From Blepharisma japonicum (taxonomy: Eukaryota; Ciliophora; Heterotrichea; Heterotrichida; Blepharismidae): a DNA stretch of 64,000 nt. Shown here piece after piece: positions 19,106 to 30,094 of this stretch (positions within the stretch are counted from its first letter, which is position 1; each line of letters starts with the position of its first letter). The notes below the pieces were generated by a model. It had not been told where the DNA came from, ran no database searches, and saw only the letters and a program-made list of their open reading frames with translations. The stretch spans positions 186,001-250,000 of the forward strand of contig CATKHK010000004.1 of assembly GCA_949751835.1 (NCBI GenBank), given 5' to 3'. Made by a program: the position numbers and the translations under genes.

Positions 19106-22100
19106 ATGGCTGAAGTCTCAGAAGCAAATTCCATGCGATCGCTCTATGCTAACGGCTTTGAAGTGAATCGTTTGAAAAAATTCCCTTCAAACTATGTTAC
19201 GACAACTAAATATAACATCGTAACATTTTTACCATTCAGTCTATTAGAACAATTCAAAAGATTGCCAAATGTTTATTTTTTAATAATCGCAATTTTGCAA
19301 TCCATACCTCAGATTTCGGCACTTGGACCTTACACCGCTATCGCGCCTATTTGTTTTGTCCTAGCTGTCAGTATGATTCGAGACGGGTTTGAGGACTATT
19401 TAAGATACAAAGCGGATAAAGAAACAAACTCAACGAAAACCCAAATTTATCGCAAAGGGATGTTTGAAGAAAAAACGTTCAAGGACATTGAAATCGGTAA
19501 CATCATCATGGTAAAAAAAGACGAAGCATTTCCTTGTGATCTCGTTATGCTATCAAATTCCTCAGATAATGGAATTGCTTATATTGAAACGTCAAGCCTT
19601 GATGGGGAAAAAGCTCTGAAGCCTCGGCTTGCGTTGCAGGCTACCATGAACATTATCAAAAAAGACCAAATCATCAGAGTTTTTTCGTTAATTGAATGCG
19701 ACCATCCAAATGCGAAAATTTATGAGTTTAAAGGTACAATGGAATATAATTATCAAAAACACCCGCTTACTAAGGATAATTTACTACTTGCTGGAGCGTT
19801 TTTAAGGAATACTGAATGAATTATTGGAGTTGCTGTTTATACAGGAACAGAAACTAAGCTCAGGATGAATTTAATGAAAAGAATATTCAAACAAAGCCAA
19901 GTAGAAAGAATTGTTAATAAATACATTGTCGGGATTTTAGCTATTCAATTTTCGCTATGCTTTGTACATGCAATTTTGTCAGGAATTTGGAGCAGCAAGT
20001 ATGGAGATGATAGCGATTATTTAGACGGGAATACCTACAGTCCAGGACTTCAAGGATTTTTGACTTATTTTACCTATTTTTTACTACTCAATACTATGTT
20101 GCCGATTTCTTTAATTGTTTCTCTAGAAATTTTAAAATTAATGCAAGGATTCTTTATGCAGCAAGACCTCCGAATGTACAGTGATATTAGAGATAGGCCT
20201 TGCAAAGTTTCTGCTTTCAGCTTGAACGAAGAATTAGGCATGATTCAGCATATCTTTTCTGATAAGACAGGTACCCTTACCCGTAACAGAATGGAATTCA
20301 AATTTTGCTCGGTAGGAAATAAAATGTATGGAGAAAAGAAATTTTTGCTGAGTCGTCACTTTAGTTCAGTCGCCTCCAAAACTACAAAAGCAGTCATTTT
20401 TACTTTTGACACTAAAGAAATTGAAAATGATTTATTCAGCCGTGAAGAAACAATTCCTTTGAAATATGCAATCAGTTGTGACCAATGTAGTGGAAAGGAA
20501 ACAATTTCAACCCAACAAGAACTGCTTGATTTATTTGTGAAGTGTATGTCTCTATGCCACGAGTGTTTAATAGAAGAGAAAGATAACGAAACAAATTATA
20601 TTGGCCAAAGTCCAGATGAAATTGTCCTAGTCGACTGTGCGGCAAGAGTTGGATATAAATATGCAAAAGTGAGAGGAAATATTATAGATCTTCATAAAAC
20701 CCCATTTGGAGTTAACGACCAAGTTGAAGTCATGCAGTATGACAAATTATGCACCCTTGAATTTAATTCTGACAGAAAAAGATGCTCAGTAATTGTCACA
20801 GATAAGAAGACTGGCAAGCACATTCTTTTCACAAAAGGTGCAGATACTAAGATGCTAAAATTACTTTCAAGTGAAAACCCCCCAAAATACATCGACGCCA
20901 TTATGAGCAATTTATTGACTTTTTCAGAAAGAGGTTTCAGGACCCTTGTTTTCGCGTTCAAATACATTGACGACGACTACTTCAAAGACTGAAAATCAAG
21001 ATATGATATTGCTTGCACGTTAATCAACGGAAGAGAAGAAATGGTTGCTAAGCTATCAGACGAAATCGAAACTGATTTATATTTACTTGGATGCACTGCT
21101 GTTGAAGACGCTCTACAAGACGATGTGCCATCAACCATACAAGATTTACTAGCTGCTGGTATAAATATATGAATGCTAACAGGTGATAAATTTGAAACTG
21201 CAGAAAATATAGGAAAAACTTGTTCATTGATAGACGACAATATGGAAGTTGGAAGATGCCCTGCAATGCCTCTTGAGGAGTGCTTAAGCACCTTAGAATC
21301 AATCAGCGAAAAGTTCCATGACGTTGGCGATCAAAAGCCCACTGCATTAGTGATAGAAGGGTCTTGCCTAGAATTTGTACTATTTGATGCCAATGATCCA
21401 GTAATGATGAAAAAAGAACCAGAATACGCCAATAATCCAACTGTAACTGCGATTAGAAAAGTTTTCCTAGAGATGGCAGTAGACTGTAAAACAGTTATAT
21501 GTTGTAGAGTAACCCCAGGCCAAAAGCGAGGTATTGTTAAATTAATGAAAGACGAAACTGGCTCAGTCACTTTATCAGTTGGAGACGGTGCAAATGACGT
21601 TTCCATGATTCTTGAAGCTCATATTGGGGTAGGAATCTATGGAGAAGAAGGAATGCAAGCTGTTCAAGCTAGTGATTATGCAGTAGGAGAGTTTAGATAC
21701 TTATGGGAGCTGCTTTTAATTCATGGGAGGTTCAATTATATCAGACAAAGCCATATGATTATGTATTTCTTCTATAAAAATCTTGTATTTACCATTCCTC
21801 ACTTTTTCTATGGGTTTTATTGTGCTTATAGTGGAGAAACTGTATATGATGACTGGTATATCACTTTTTATAATATGGTATTCACAGCTGTACCGCTTAT
21901 GGCAAGAGCCTTGTTTGAAGTTGATATTTTAATTCCAAAACGCTATGAGGTAGGAGCAAATCCGCCAGGCCAAAAAGACTTTTTGAGGAAGCTTATACCA
22001 AAGGCTTATAATGTGGGGCGTTTGAACCAAATTTTTACTGCAAGGAATTTTTGGGGATGGCTTTTAAATGGCATTTTACACTCAGTGATTGTGTTTTTTA

Positions 22101-22525
22101 TTCCACTTTATGCAGCAGAAGAAGGAATTATGAATAAAAAAGGGTACAATTATGACCATTGGGGTTTTTCAATAACATCCTTTACTGCGATCATTTTAAT
22201 TGTCAATTTTAAGCTTGGCTTGAATACTAAATATTGGAATTGGGTGCATTATTTAGCAATTGGAATAACAAGTATTTTAGCTTATTTGCTATTTATCGTT
22301 GTTTATGACCCCTTTACAAGCACTCCATCAAATATGACACTTTATCAGATTTTTGCTACTCAATACTTTTATATTGGAATTATAACTACTACTCTCTTTG
22401 TTGTAGCTTTGGATGGAGGATACCAGCTAGCAAGGAGGATTTACAAACCATCAAATTCTGAAATGATGATGGATTATTCCCTTAAGATTTATAAAAATGA
22501 AAAGAAATCAGGCGACGACATTTAG
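19106..22525 (+). CDS. P4-ATPase, aminophospholipid-translocating flippase (1139 aa)
   Basis: Flips phospholipids from the outer or lumenal to the cytosolic leaflet. The order of motifs is that of P4-ATPases: FKRLPNVYFL before TM1, SSLDGEKALK in the actuator domain (about 160-170; usually DGETNLK, the Glu being kept), PISLIVSLEI in TM4, DKTGTLT at 386-392 with Asp as the phosphorylated residue, KGADTKM in the nucleotide domain, MLTGDK (about 690), and VGDGANDVSMI (about 825). About ten membrane helices are visible, six of them at the C-terminus. In-frame UGA codons encode Trp at NTEWIIG, FKDWKSR and INIWMLTGDK, the last a position where P-type ATPases normally have Trp. I start at ATG 19106 (MAEVSEAN); ATGs at 19073 and 19088 are in frame. 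The stop is TAG. Confidence 0.95.
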
Positions 22526-22582
22526 GTAAATAAATTTATTTGTCTTATAATAATTATTTTAAGTTATAGTTAATGTTAAAAA

Positions 22583-23008
22583 ATGGAACCAATTCCCAAG
22601 TGCTTTAAAAGGAGAAGAGCAAGTATAGAATCAATTGAATATTATAATAGTCCAAGAATAAAATATGATTATGCTCCAAATACTAAAAGCCCCTTATTTA
22701 AGACGAGTAGGAGAAAAGAAATAGTGACTGAAATGAAAAGAAATTGATCGTCTTATGAAATAAAATCAAAAAATATTCCGACTCTTTCGCGGCGTTATCG
22801 AGAAAAAAGGTGGAAATCGCCGTATTTGGAGGCAGCAAAAATTGTTAAAAATCCATCAGTTCCTTTTTTGTCCCGTTTTTTTAAAATTTCTGGGAAAAAT
22901 CTGAAGGTAAAGCCTATTCCTTTGGCTATTTATAGTTCTGCAAGAATAGCTAAAGAGAGGCATTCCTGCAACTCTCAATCAACAATGCAAACGCAAACAA
23001 TGATATAA
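22583..23008 (+). CDS. Small basic hypothetical protein (141 aa)
   Basis: An ATG at 22583 opens a 142-codon frame to TAA with one UGA as Trp (EMKRNWSSYEIK). Only its second half is open under the standard code. The product is strongly basic (CFKRRRASIES, SRRYREKRWKSPY) with no membrane segment and no recognised family. It sits 57 nt after the flippase stop on the same strand. The A-rich start context and clean TAA support a real gene, but short length keeps this moderate. Confidence 0.55.
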
Positions 23009-23125
23009 ATCACATGTGCAATACTATTGTTTTAGCAAATCTTATAGAAGATTATTTTGACACGAAATTATTTATTTAGCATAATAAATATTCATTTATT
23101 TAAACTAATTTTTGCTGCTTAGGAT

Positions 23126-23761
23126 ATGCAAGATATTTCTAAATTTAAATGTCATAAATTTTATTTTCAAAAGTTAATGCTGAAAATAAGCCTATCATCA
23201 ACAGAATCAGAAAATTCATCTGATGAAGAAAAATATCAGAATCAATACAGCCAAACGCCTTCATTGGATTGCCAATATACTTTATTTGAGCGAACAAATG
23301 AAAAAAATCGAGATCATGATAGTTCAACTGATAGTGATTCTGCATCAAGTTCTCCTGCCAGGCTTGAATCAGTAAAATATAACTCTATTATCAAATCAGT
23401 GGAAAAAGAAGACTTTAATATTGAGCGTAAGATTAGTATTTCTCAAGAAATAGCAGGCCCGCCAATACTAAATCTGCAAGAAGAAAGCAAGATTATAATC
23501 GTAAACCAAGCTAATTCAAGTCAAAGCAAAATGCAAATATCTGAGGAAAATAGAATATCAACACCTCCTCAATTATCAATTTGTCAAGATATCGGAATCC
23601 AAACTGATCCAATAAGCTCTATATATTCAGAAAAAATAGTTAGGAGAAGTGGAAGATTGGCTGCCAAAAAGGACCAAAAAGCTCCTTTATCTTTGAAGCG
23701 AAAGCTTAAAAACCCGAAAAATCCAAATCCAAAGAGAATTAAACCAAATGAAAACATATAA
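23126..23761 (+). CDS. Hypothetical acidic-basic protein, possibly nuclear (211 aa)
   Basis: A 211-codon frame to TAA. The N-terminal part is Ser/Glu/Asp-rich (SSTESENSSDEEKYQNQ) and looks like a casein-kinase-type phosphorylated disordered region; the last 50 residues are strongly basic (RRSGRLAAKKDQK, KRKLKNPKNPNPKRIK). The RRSGRLAAK motif resembles basic patches in chromatin proteins. No domain is recognised. The stop codon region (around 23758) is also the left boundary of the TMBIM/EF-G2 tandem duplication: the same bases recur at about 25228. Confidence 0.6.
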   Translation: MQDISKFKCHKFYFQKLMLKISLSSTESENSSDEEKYQNQYSQTPSLDCQYTLFERTNEKNRDHDSSTDSDSASSSPARLESVKYNSIIKSVEKEDFNIERKISISQEIAGPPILNLQEESKIIIVNQANSSQSKMQISEENRISTPPQLSICQDIGIQTDPISSIYSEKIVRRSGRLAAKKDQKAPLSLKRKLKNPKNPNPKRIKPNENI

Positions 23762-23829
23762 GGTAAAATATTAACTTTTGCAATAACTTTGATTTTATAA
23801 ATGTTGATAAAGATATTTATTATTTAGAG

Positions 23830-24557
23830 CTAGTTCCTTGATCCAATTAAAAGTAGAACATATTGGAATAGCCCAATTATATCGACATAGAGAACAACAG
23901 ATCCTAAAATATAATCTTCTGAAGACATTTGGTATCTTTTGCCTCCCACAATTATTTGAGTGTCATAAATAATAAAAATACCATAGCACGCAATAATTAT
24001 TGGGCAAACAATCCATAAAACGATATTGCTGCTAAAAAAAATAAGTAAAATTGCTAATGCTGACACAGCAATGCTGATTACCAATATATACCCATTTTAG
24101 CTGAAAAATCTGTTTTGGTTGTAATGGCGTATGCAGTCAATACAAAAGTTAAGCCGAATGTCAGAGCTACAGCAATAAGTACTTCTGCTGGCTCATAATA
24201 AGAAACAAATACAGAGAGACAGAATCCTTCCAATATGGCAAATGTAAAGAGCAGGATGTAGTTAATCGGTACCATCCTACAAACTTTTTTAAAGCAAAAT
24301 AAGACAAGAATAATGGCTATTGCTCCTATGGCAGCAAGTATGTAGCATCATATGTTATCTTGAATTCAGTCCTGATAATCTTCTGATAAGAACACAGCTA
24401 AGCACATCAAAAAAGTTACAAAGAGCTCAGCAGTTAGGATACCATAAACTTTTCTGATGAACCCGAGCCTGTCCATTTCGACCATCTTATTGGCATCATA
24501 ATCTTGATCTCCCCAGGCTATATCGTTATTTTCCATAAAATTATAAGCGTTTTTCAA
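23830..24557 (-). pseudogene. TMBIM/Lifeguard (Bax inhibitor-1 family) gene copy 1, frameshifted
   Basis: The two reading frames together cover the whole protein and match the intact paralogue at 25292-26017 throughout. A UGA as Trp (DYQDWIQDN) is shared by both copies. At about 24090-24095 this copy lacks one base in the run corresponding to AAAATTGGATATATATTGG, shifting the frame after FSAKMG; the C-terminal half ([16 protein letters not shown]) continues in another frame to TAG. No 15- or 16-nt intron repairs it. The family are ER/Golgi six- or seven-helix proteins affecting Ca2+ leak and cell death. Probably a recent pseudogene; a sequencing error at a homopolymer-poor site is possible but less likely given the damaged neighbour. 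Confidence 0.75.
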
Positions 24558-24699
24558 TCTTTAAGATTAATATGCCAAGAAAGATTTTTAGTTGTAAGCT
24601 CAAAGAAAAGAAAAGTATAAAAATGCAAAATGTATTGATTTTAAGGAACTTGTAAAAGCCATGTATTTTACATATTTTTGCAATTTTTATATAAAATCT

Positions 24700-25225
24700 A
24701 TGCTAAGACAGATTTTTCGTTGCACCTCAAGATTAAGAGAAATTCTTTATTTCCTGTGAACTCAGCTTTATATATCTTAAAATCATCAATTTTAGAACTT
24801 TTAGTTCAAATAGATGCAGGAAACAACCTTGAATGAACAAATGCTCATTAACTCAGATGTTGATGACGGGTAGCACAGCATGAATTTTCATGAGAGCAAG
24901 AGATCACAATCAGAGCTGCTGCAATTTCATTTAACTGAGATAGATTTCATATGAACTTAATTGATACTTCTGGGAATGTCGATTTCTCAAGAGAGGACGA
25001 TACTTATCGTGCTATGGATGGCTGAGTTGTTGTTTAACGCTAACAACGGAATTTAATAACGATATCAAGACTCTTAAAATAAGGTGATAAAATTAATTTC
25101 CGAGTATCATCTTTGCAAACAAAATAGATCTTCATGCTGCTTCATTAGAAGTAACTAAATAATTTAAAAAAGAAATTAGAATTCCATTGGTGCTGCTCAT
25201 CCCTTATGCTGTGAAGGAGGAATAA
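24700..25225 (+). pseudogene. Relic of the 5' part of the mitochondrial EF-G2 gene
   Basis: Starting at the ATG at 24700 (MLRQIFRC...), this matches the intact gene from 26138 through about codon 193. Recognisable pieces include the presequence, the IDAG nucleotide-binding loop region, [11 protein letters not shown] and MDGWVVV-like segments. It carries multiple TAA/TAG codons, frameshifts and two internal deletions (about 35 and 24 nt, around the switch I region). It ends where the second duplication unit begins. Clearly non-functional. Confidence 0.9.
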
Positions 25226-25227
25226 GG

Positions 25228-26720
25228 TGAATGATTAACTTTTGTAATTTTTGATTTATAAATATTGCTTAAGATATTTATTATTTAATGACTAGTTTCT
25301 TCCAATTAGAGCTAGAGCATATAGAACAAGCCCAAATATATCGATATAAAGAGCAACGGACCCTAAAATATAATCTTCTGAAGACAATTTGTGAGTTTTA
25401 CCTCCCACAATTAATTGAGTGTCATATATAATAAACATACCGTAGAATGCAATAACTACTGGGCAAACAATCCATAAAATAATATTTCTAGTATAAAATA
25501 TAAGTAAAATTGCTAATGCCAACACACTAGTGCTGATTACCAATATATATCCAATTTTAGCTGAAAACTCTGTTCTTGTTGTAATGGCATATGCAGTCAA
25601 TACAAAAAACAAGCCGAATGTAAGAGTTATGGCAATAAGTACTTCTTCTGGCTCATAGTAAGAGATGAATACAGACAGACAAAATCCTTCCAATATAGCA
25701 AATGTAAAGAGCATAAAATAATTAATCGGTACCTTTCTGCAAACATTTTTAAAGCAAAACATGACAAAAAGAACGGTTACCGCTCCTATGGCAGCAATTA
25801 TATAGGACCATTTGTTGTTTTGAATTCATTCTTGATATTCTTCTGATGAGAACACAACATAACACATCGAAAAAGCGATAAAGAGCTCAGCAGTTAGGAT
25901 TCCATAAACTTTTCTGATAAACCCGAGCCTGTCCCCTTCTGCTATCATATTACCGTCAATTTCTTGATCTCTCAAGGGCACACTGCTATTTTCCATAAGA
26001 TTATAAGTGTTTTTCAATCTTTTAGATTAATATGCCAAAAAAGATGTTTTAGTTGCCAATTCAAAAAGAGTCCATTGATTTTAAAGAAACTGCAAAAGGT
26101 AAATATTTTACATATTTTGCATTTTTATAAAAAATCTATGCTGAGGCAGATTTTTCGCTGCGCCTCAAGATTAAGAGACACTCCTTATTTTCCTGTCAAC
26201 TCAGCATCAGATATCTTAAAAATACGCAATTTAGGTGTTGTAGCCCACATAGATGCAGGAAAAACAACCTTGACTGAGCGAATGCTCTTTTACAGTGGAG
26301 CAATCCCACAGCCCGGCAGTAATTTTTATTCAGATGTTGATGACGGCAACACAGTGATGGACTATATGAAGCAAGAACGAGAGCGAGGCATCACAATCAG
26401 AGCTGCTGCAATTTCATTTAACTGAGATGGATTTCAGATGAACTTAATTGATACACCTGGACATGTCGATTTCTCAGGAGAGGTCGAGAGATCTCTTCGT
26501 GTTATGGATGGCTGTGTTGTAGTAGTCGATGCCAACAACGGAATCCAAACCCAAACTAAGACAGTCTGAAAACAAGCTGACAAATTTAATGTCCCAAGGA
26601 TCATCTTTATTAACAAAATGGACCTTCATGCTGCTTCATTAGAAGTCACTAAAGACCATTTAAAAAAGAAATTCAATGCTATTCCATTGGTGCTTCATAT
26701 CCCTTATATTGTGCAGGACT
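25228..26720. repeat. Tandem duplication unit 2, intact copy
   Basis: Second copy of the ~1.47-kb unit. It contains the intact TMBIM gene, the shared ~120-bp bidirectional spacer and the start of the complete EF-G2 gene. Equivalent TMBIM stop codons are 1462 nt apart between copies. Confidence 0.85.
25292..26017 (-). CDS. TMBIM/Lifeguard-like (Bax inhibitor-1 family) membrane protein, intact copy (241 aa)
   Basis: A polytopic membrane protein of the BI-1/TMBIM family, which sits in Golgi, ER or endolysosomal membranes and influences Ca2+ homeostasis and stress survival. The 241-aa length equals that of TMBIM4-type proteins. A hydrophilic N-terminus with [16 protein letters not shown], the family entry motif, is followed by about seven helices. 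The signature near the end is YDTQLIVGG...[22 protein letters not shown], with the conserved acidic residues of the proposed pore sensor. UGA codes for Trp in EYQEWIQNN. The stop is TAG. It is divergent from EF-G2 with 120 nt between starts, so the two probably share a promoter region. Confidence 0.9.
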
Positions 26721-28405
26721 CGTATAAAGGCTCAATTGATGTCGTAAGACAGCAGGCTATTGAGTTTTTGGAGCCATTTGGAGCAGGAGTTAACTTTATT
26801 CCTTTAGAGAGATTATCAAAGCTAGATACTGAAAGAGTAAAAGCAGCAAGGGAAGAGCTACTTGAAACCCTTGGAAGCTGTGATGATGAATTTGCTGAAA
26901 AATATTTGTCAGGGAATTTTACTGAGGATGATATAGATTTAGCTATTAGAAAAGTTACAATTCAGATGACTGCATATCCGATTTACTGTGGATCTGCATT
27001 AAAAAATAAAGGTGTTCAGCCTGTTTTGGAAGGGATTATCAAATATCTACCATCACCTGCAGAAAAGCTCCCTGCGGTTGGGATTTTAAATGGGAAAGCA
27101 GTTACTAGATCCATCACTGACAGTAAGCTATGTGCTCTTGCTTACAAAGTCATTAATAATACAAGTAAAGGAACTTTAGTATATGCAAGAGTTTACTCAG
27201 GAAAAATAAAATATGGGGAATTCCTCAAAAACACTTCCAAAAAAACAGTAGAAAAAGCAAATAGAATTCTCAGGGTCAGAGCAAATGAATATGTAGAAGT
27301 CAATGAGATCGGAGTAGGAGATATCGTTGCATTAGGAGGCTTAAAAGAAGTAAGGAGTGGTGATACTCTTATAGCAAAAAATGACCCTGAAGAGCTAGTT
27401 CTTTCAGGTGTCCAAATGCCACCGCCAGTCTTCTTTTGCCGAATTGAACCTGAAAACGATAATAAACAAGGAGAGCTTGAAACAATTTTAAAAAACATAC
27501 ACAGAGAAGATCCAAGCTTTAATGCAAAATTTGACGAAGAGTCAGACCAATTATTTGCCTCAGGCCAAGGAGAACTTCATTTAGAAATCCTAAGGGATAG
27601 GCTTGAAATAGAATATGGGCTAAAAACAAGACTAGGCCCAATGCAAGTTGCCTATCGTGAAAGTGCAGAAACTGGCGGGAAAAAATATTTAATTTCAATT
27701 GACAAGCCTGGCCAATTTCTAAAGCTAAAGCTGAAATTAGAATTAGTCGAATCCAATATGAAAGTTGAGCAGTTAGAAGATGCGTTGCATGGGGATAAAT
27801 TTGGAGATTTAATAGGAACAGTAGAATGGAATATTGATAAAGTCTCAGATTCACTTTCAGACCATATTAACCAGATTAGAGGAAGCGATTTAGATCAAAA
27901 CGAGTTTCAGCCTCTAAAAACTATTGGAAGTGACTTACAAGACCAAATTCTTAAGTACCTTGAAGAAGCCATGCAAAGAGGCGCTATAGTAGGCTACCCT
28001 TTGATTAATATCAAAATAACAGTCGAAGATGGAGTTTGGTCCAAAAAAAGAACCAATATGATTGCTATCAAAGAAGCAGCTGCAAAAGGAGTCAGAGAGC
28101 TAGTAAAAATTTCTGATCCAAAACTCATGGAGCCACTGATGAATGTGTCGATTACCATTCCAGACGAAATGATGGGAGATTTGATTTCTGATATAACTTC
28201 AACAAGAAGAGGAGTCGTCATGAGCATGGAAAAGCAAGATAATGAAATGTCAGTTGTTAATGCACTTATCCCATTGGTTGAAATGCTGGGGTACACTTCA
28301 AACTTAAGAAACCTCTCTAAAGGGCTTGGTTATTACCAAATGAATTTCCACTCTTATGAAGTTGTGAGTGAAGCTGAACAAGAAAAAATAATGAACAGAT
28401 TTTAA
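26138..28405 (+). CDS. Mitochondrial elongation factor G2-type GTPase (ribosome recycling), 755 aa
   Basis: A translational GTPase of mitochondria; the GFM2/MEF2 branch acts with the recycling factor to split ribosomes. A mitochondrial presequence is visible ([13 protein letters not shown]). G motifs: AHIDAGKTT (36-44), [15 protein letters not shown], and NKMD near residue 160. [12 protein letters not shown] before RERGITI and the AAAISFNW pattern after it fit the EF-G2 rather than the EF-G1 branch, which is an inference from memory of the families. Domains II-V follow ([25 protein letters not shown], and a typical domain IV/V end). In-frame UGA codes for Trp at SFNWDGFQ and TVWKQADK, both conserved Trp positions. 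The start ATG at 26138 is fixed by the presequence; upstream open codons belong to the promoter. Confidence 0.94.
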
Positions 28406-28457
28406 TAATACACATTAGTTTATTTTACAGTCTTTCATACTGGTTTAGGTATAAAAT

Positions 28458-29483
28458 ATGGACTCATCAGGAGTATTTTATATTTCCTTGAATGATTCAG
28501 AAAGGTGCTATTTATGCATTATTTTATCAGCGATTTCTCTTATATCGCTTGCAACTGGAGCTTTTATTAGTGGAATCTACACATACAACCCTGTTTTGGT
28601 AATTGCCATGTCATCAGCAGGGATTGCTTCATTTACGCTATTATACCTTATTCTGGGACTGATTATCAAAAAAACAAGATCTAAGACGAAAATTGTCCAG
28701 TTGCAAGGATTCAGAAGCAAAACCATATCATTGAAGACTGGCATTCAATTAGCCATTTATGGAGGCATAAGTTTTGGATTAGGCCTAGACTTTATGTTTC
28801 TAGGGTATTTTTATGAGCCACAAGGTAGAGGAGTGATTTCTTCTATAGTCACTCTTTATCTCCTCTTATATGTTGTTTATTCTTGCTATTTCGGGAACTT
28901 GAAATTATACTGAACTCATGCAGTCGCAGGATCATTAGCATTAGCAGGGCTTCTTCTGATTTTTATTTATTCTATTTTTGACTCCTTATGACATGCATTT
29001 TTATCAGGCTTTATTGCAATGCTCTTGATGACAGGAGCTGCAGTTTGTGCTTATTACTCAAAAAAATCGTCATTGGAATTGCATATTATCAACATTTTAT
29101 ATGCTTTTATGGCTTTTGGAGTGAATTTGATAGTTATTTTAGTCATAAAATATATTTTAGGAGTTCATCTTTGGACATCAGAAGATAACTTATTTTGGCC
29201 ATTTTTTGGTGGAGTGCTGCTTGGAATTGGAATTTTCATAAATCAGGACTATCTTAAAAAGGACGTTTTACTGTCAAATGCACTTCCGAGTTTATTCGGC
29301 ATGCTTCAGATATTGATAGAGTTTCTTTATTGAAGTCTTGCCCCGTTTTTTGTGTATACTATAGGTGTTTCCATTCTTTCTGGAGGTATGCTAATATTTA
29401 CTTTAGGGAAGCCAGCTGCTGAATTTATCGAATCATTAAGAGACAATAAAAATCCAAAATATTATGAACGAAGGACATTTTAA
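28458..29483 (+). CDS. Polytopic membrane protein, about ten helices (341 aa)
   Basis: A single frame from the ATG at 28458 to TAA with three UGA codons as Trp (KLYWTHAV, DSLWHAFL, FLYWSLAP). A short polar N-terminus is followed by about ten evenly spaced hydrophobic segments, a short polar loop after the second helix (KKTRSKTKIVQ), and a polar tail (KNPKYYERRTF). Size and helix number resemble drug/metabolite transporter (EamA-like) proteins, but I see no diagnostic motif. The helix-rich pattern is clear; the family is unknown. It lies 52 nt after EF-G2 on the same strand. Confidence 0.75.
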
Positions 29484-29739
29484 TATTAAGCATACGTGCA
29501 AGTAGATTAGTATAATTTCTGTTTGATCGCTAAGCTTCTATTTAAATCTGCTATAGACTGAGCATAAAAAGTTCAAACTTCTAATCTTTTTAATACAGTA
29601 AAATTGGGATAAATGAGAAGTTGCAGGCCAACTTTTACTCAAATCAGCTTGGAAATGAAAGGTCTGTAAAAAAATTGGTTTTGTTATTTAAGTCGATAAT
29701 TTTTTAAATATAAGTCAAGCCGAATCTGGCTATATATAA

Positions 29740-29994
29740 ATGTCTGCACCAAGTGGGAAGCTGAGACTAAAGAAACATAAAAAGGAAAAGCCTTTTCAGA
29801 AAGAAAAAGCAAGGACTGCTATAAGTATAGAAGCTACGCCTGCAGAAAAAGCATTTGAGGAATACCAAAAGAAAAATCGATCGAAAAGGGTAGAAGAGAG
29901 AGTTTCCAAAACCCATAAGGAAAGAGTTGAGCAATACAACAAAAAACTTTCTGAGCTGACTGAGCATTTTGATATCCCAAGGGTGGGGTCTTAA
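29740..29994 (+). CDS. FAM32A family protein (84 aa)
   Basis: A small nuclear protein. FAM32A proteins are found in the catalytic spliceosome and help select the 3' splice site. The whole second half matches the family: TPAEKAFEEYQKKN, SKTHKERVEQYNKKL and LTEHFDIPRV, which correspond to the human segments TPAQAAFEKMQ, SKTHKQRVEDFN and LTEHYDIPKV. The N-terminus has the family's basic LRLKKHKKEK run. It is shorter than human FAM32A (112 aa) because the linker is reduced. Its presence is of some interest in a genome that splices 15-nt introns. Confidence 0.92.
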   Translation: MSAPSGKLRLKKHKKEKPFQKEKARTAISIEATPAEKAFEEYQKKNRSKRVEERVSKTHKERVEQYNKKLSELTEHFDIPRVGS

Positions 29995-30094
29995 TCTATG
30001 CTAACTTGTTTTCTGTCTATTATTCTTCTTATTGCTTTTATTGCTTAAATATTCAATTTTGTAATTCTTTATCCATTGATTGTAACTATTTAAC

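Larger units (their letters stand above)
23758..25227. repeat. Tandem duplication unit 1 (TMBIM plus EF-G2 5' part), decaying copy
   Basis: This ~1470-bp segment aligns end to end with 25228-26720. It begins in the 3' flank of the TMBIM gene (shared ATATTTATTATTTA motif), covers TMBIM, the bidirectional spacer and about 190 codons of EF-G2, and ends abruptly where the second copy restarts. Both genes in this copy are damaged, while both in the second copy are intact. Confidence 0.85.

Noticed and set aside
25964-26137. EF-G2 starting upstream of 26138
   Set aside because: The codons before 26138 have no ATG with coding character, overlap the divergent TMBIM start, and the presequence MLRQIF begins at 26138; the relic copy also starts at this Met.
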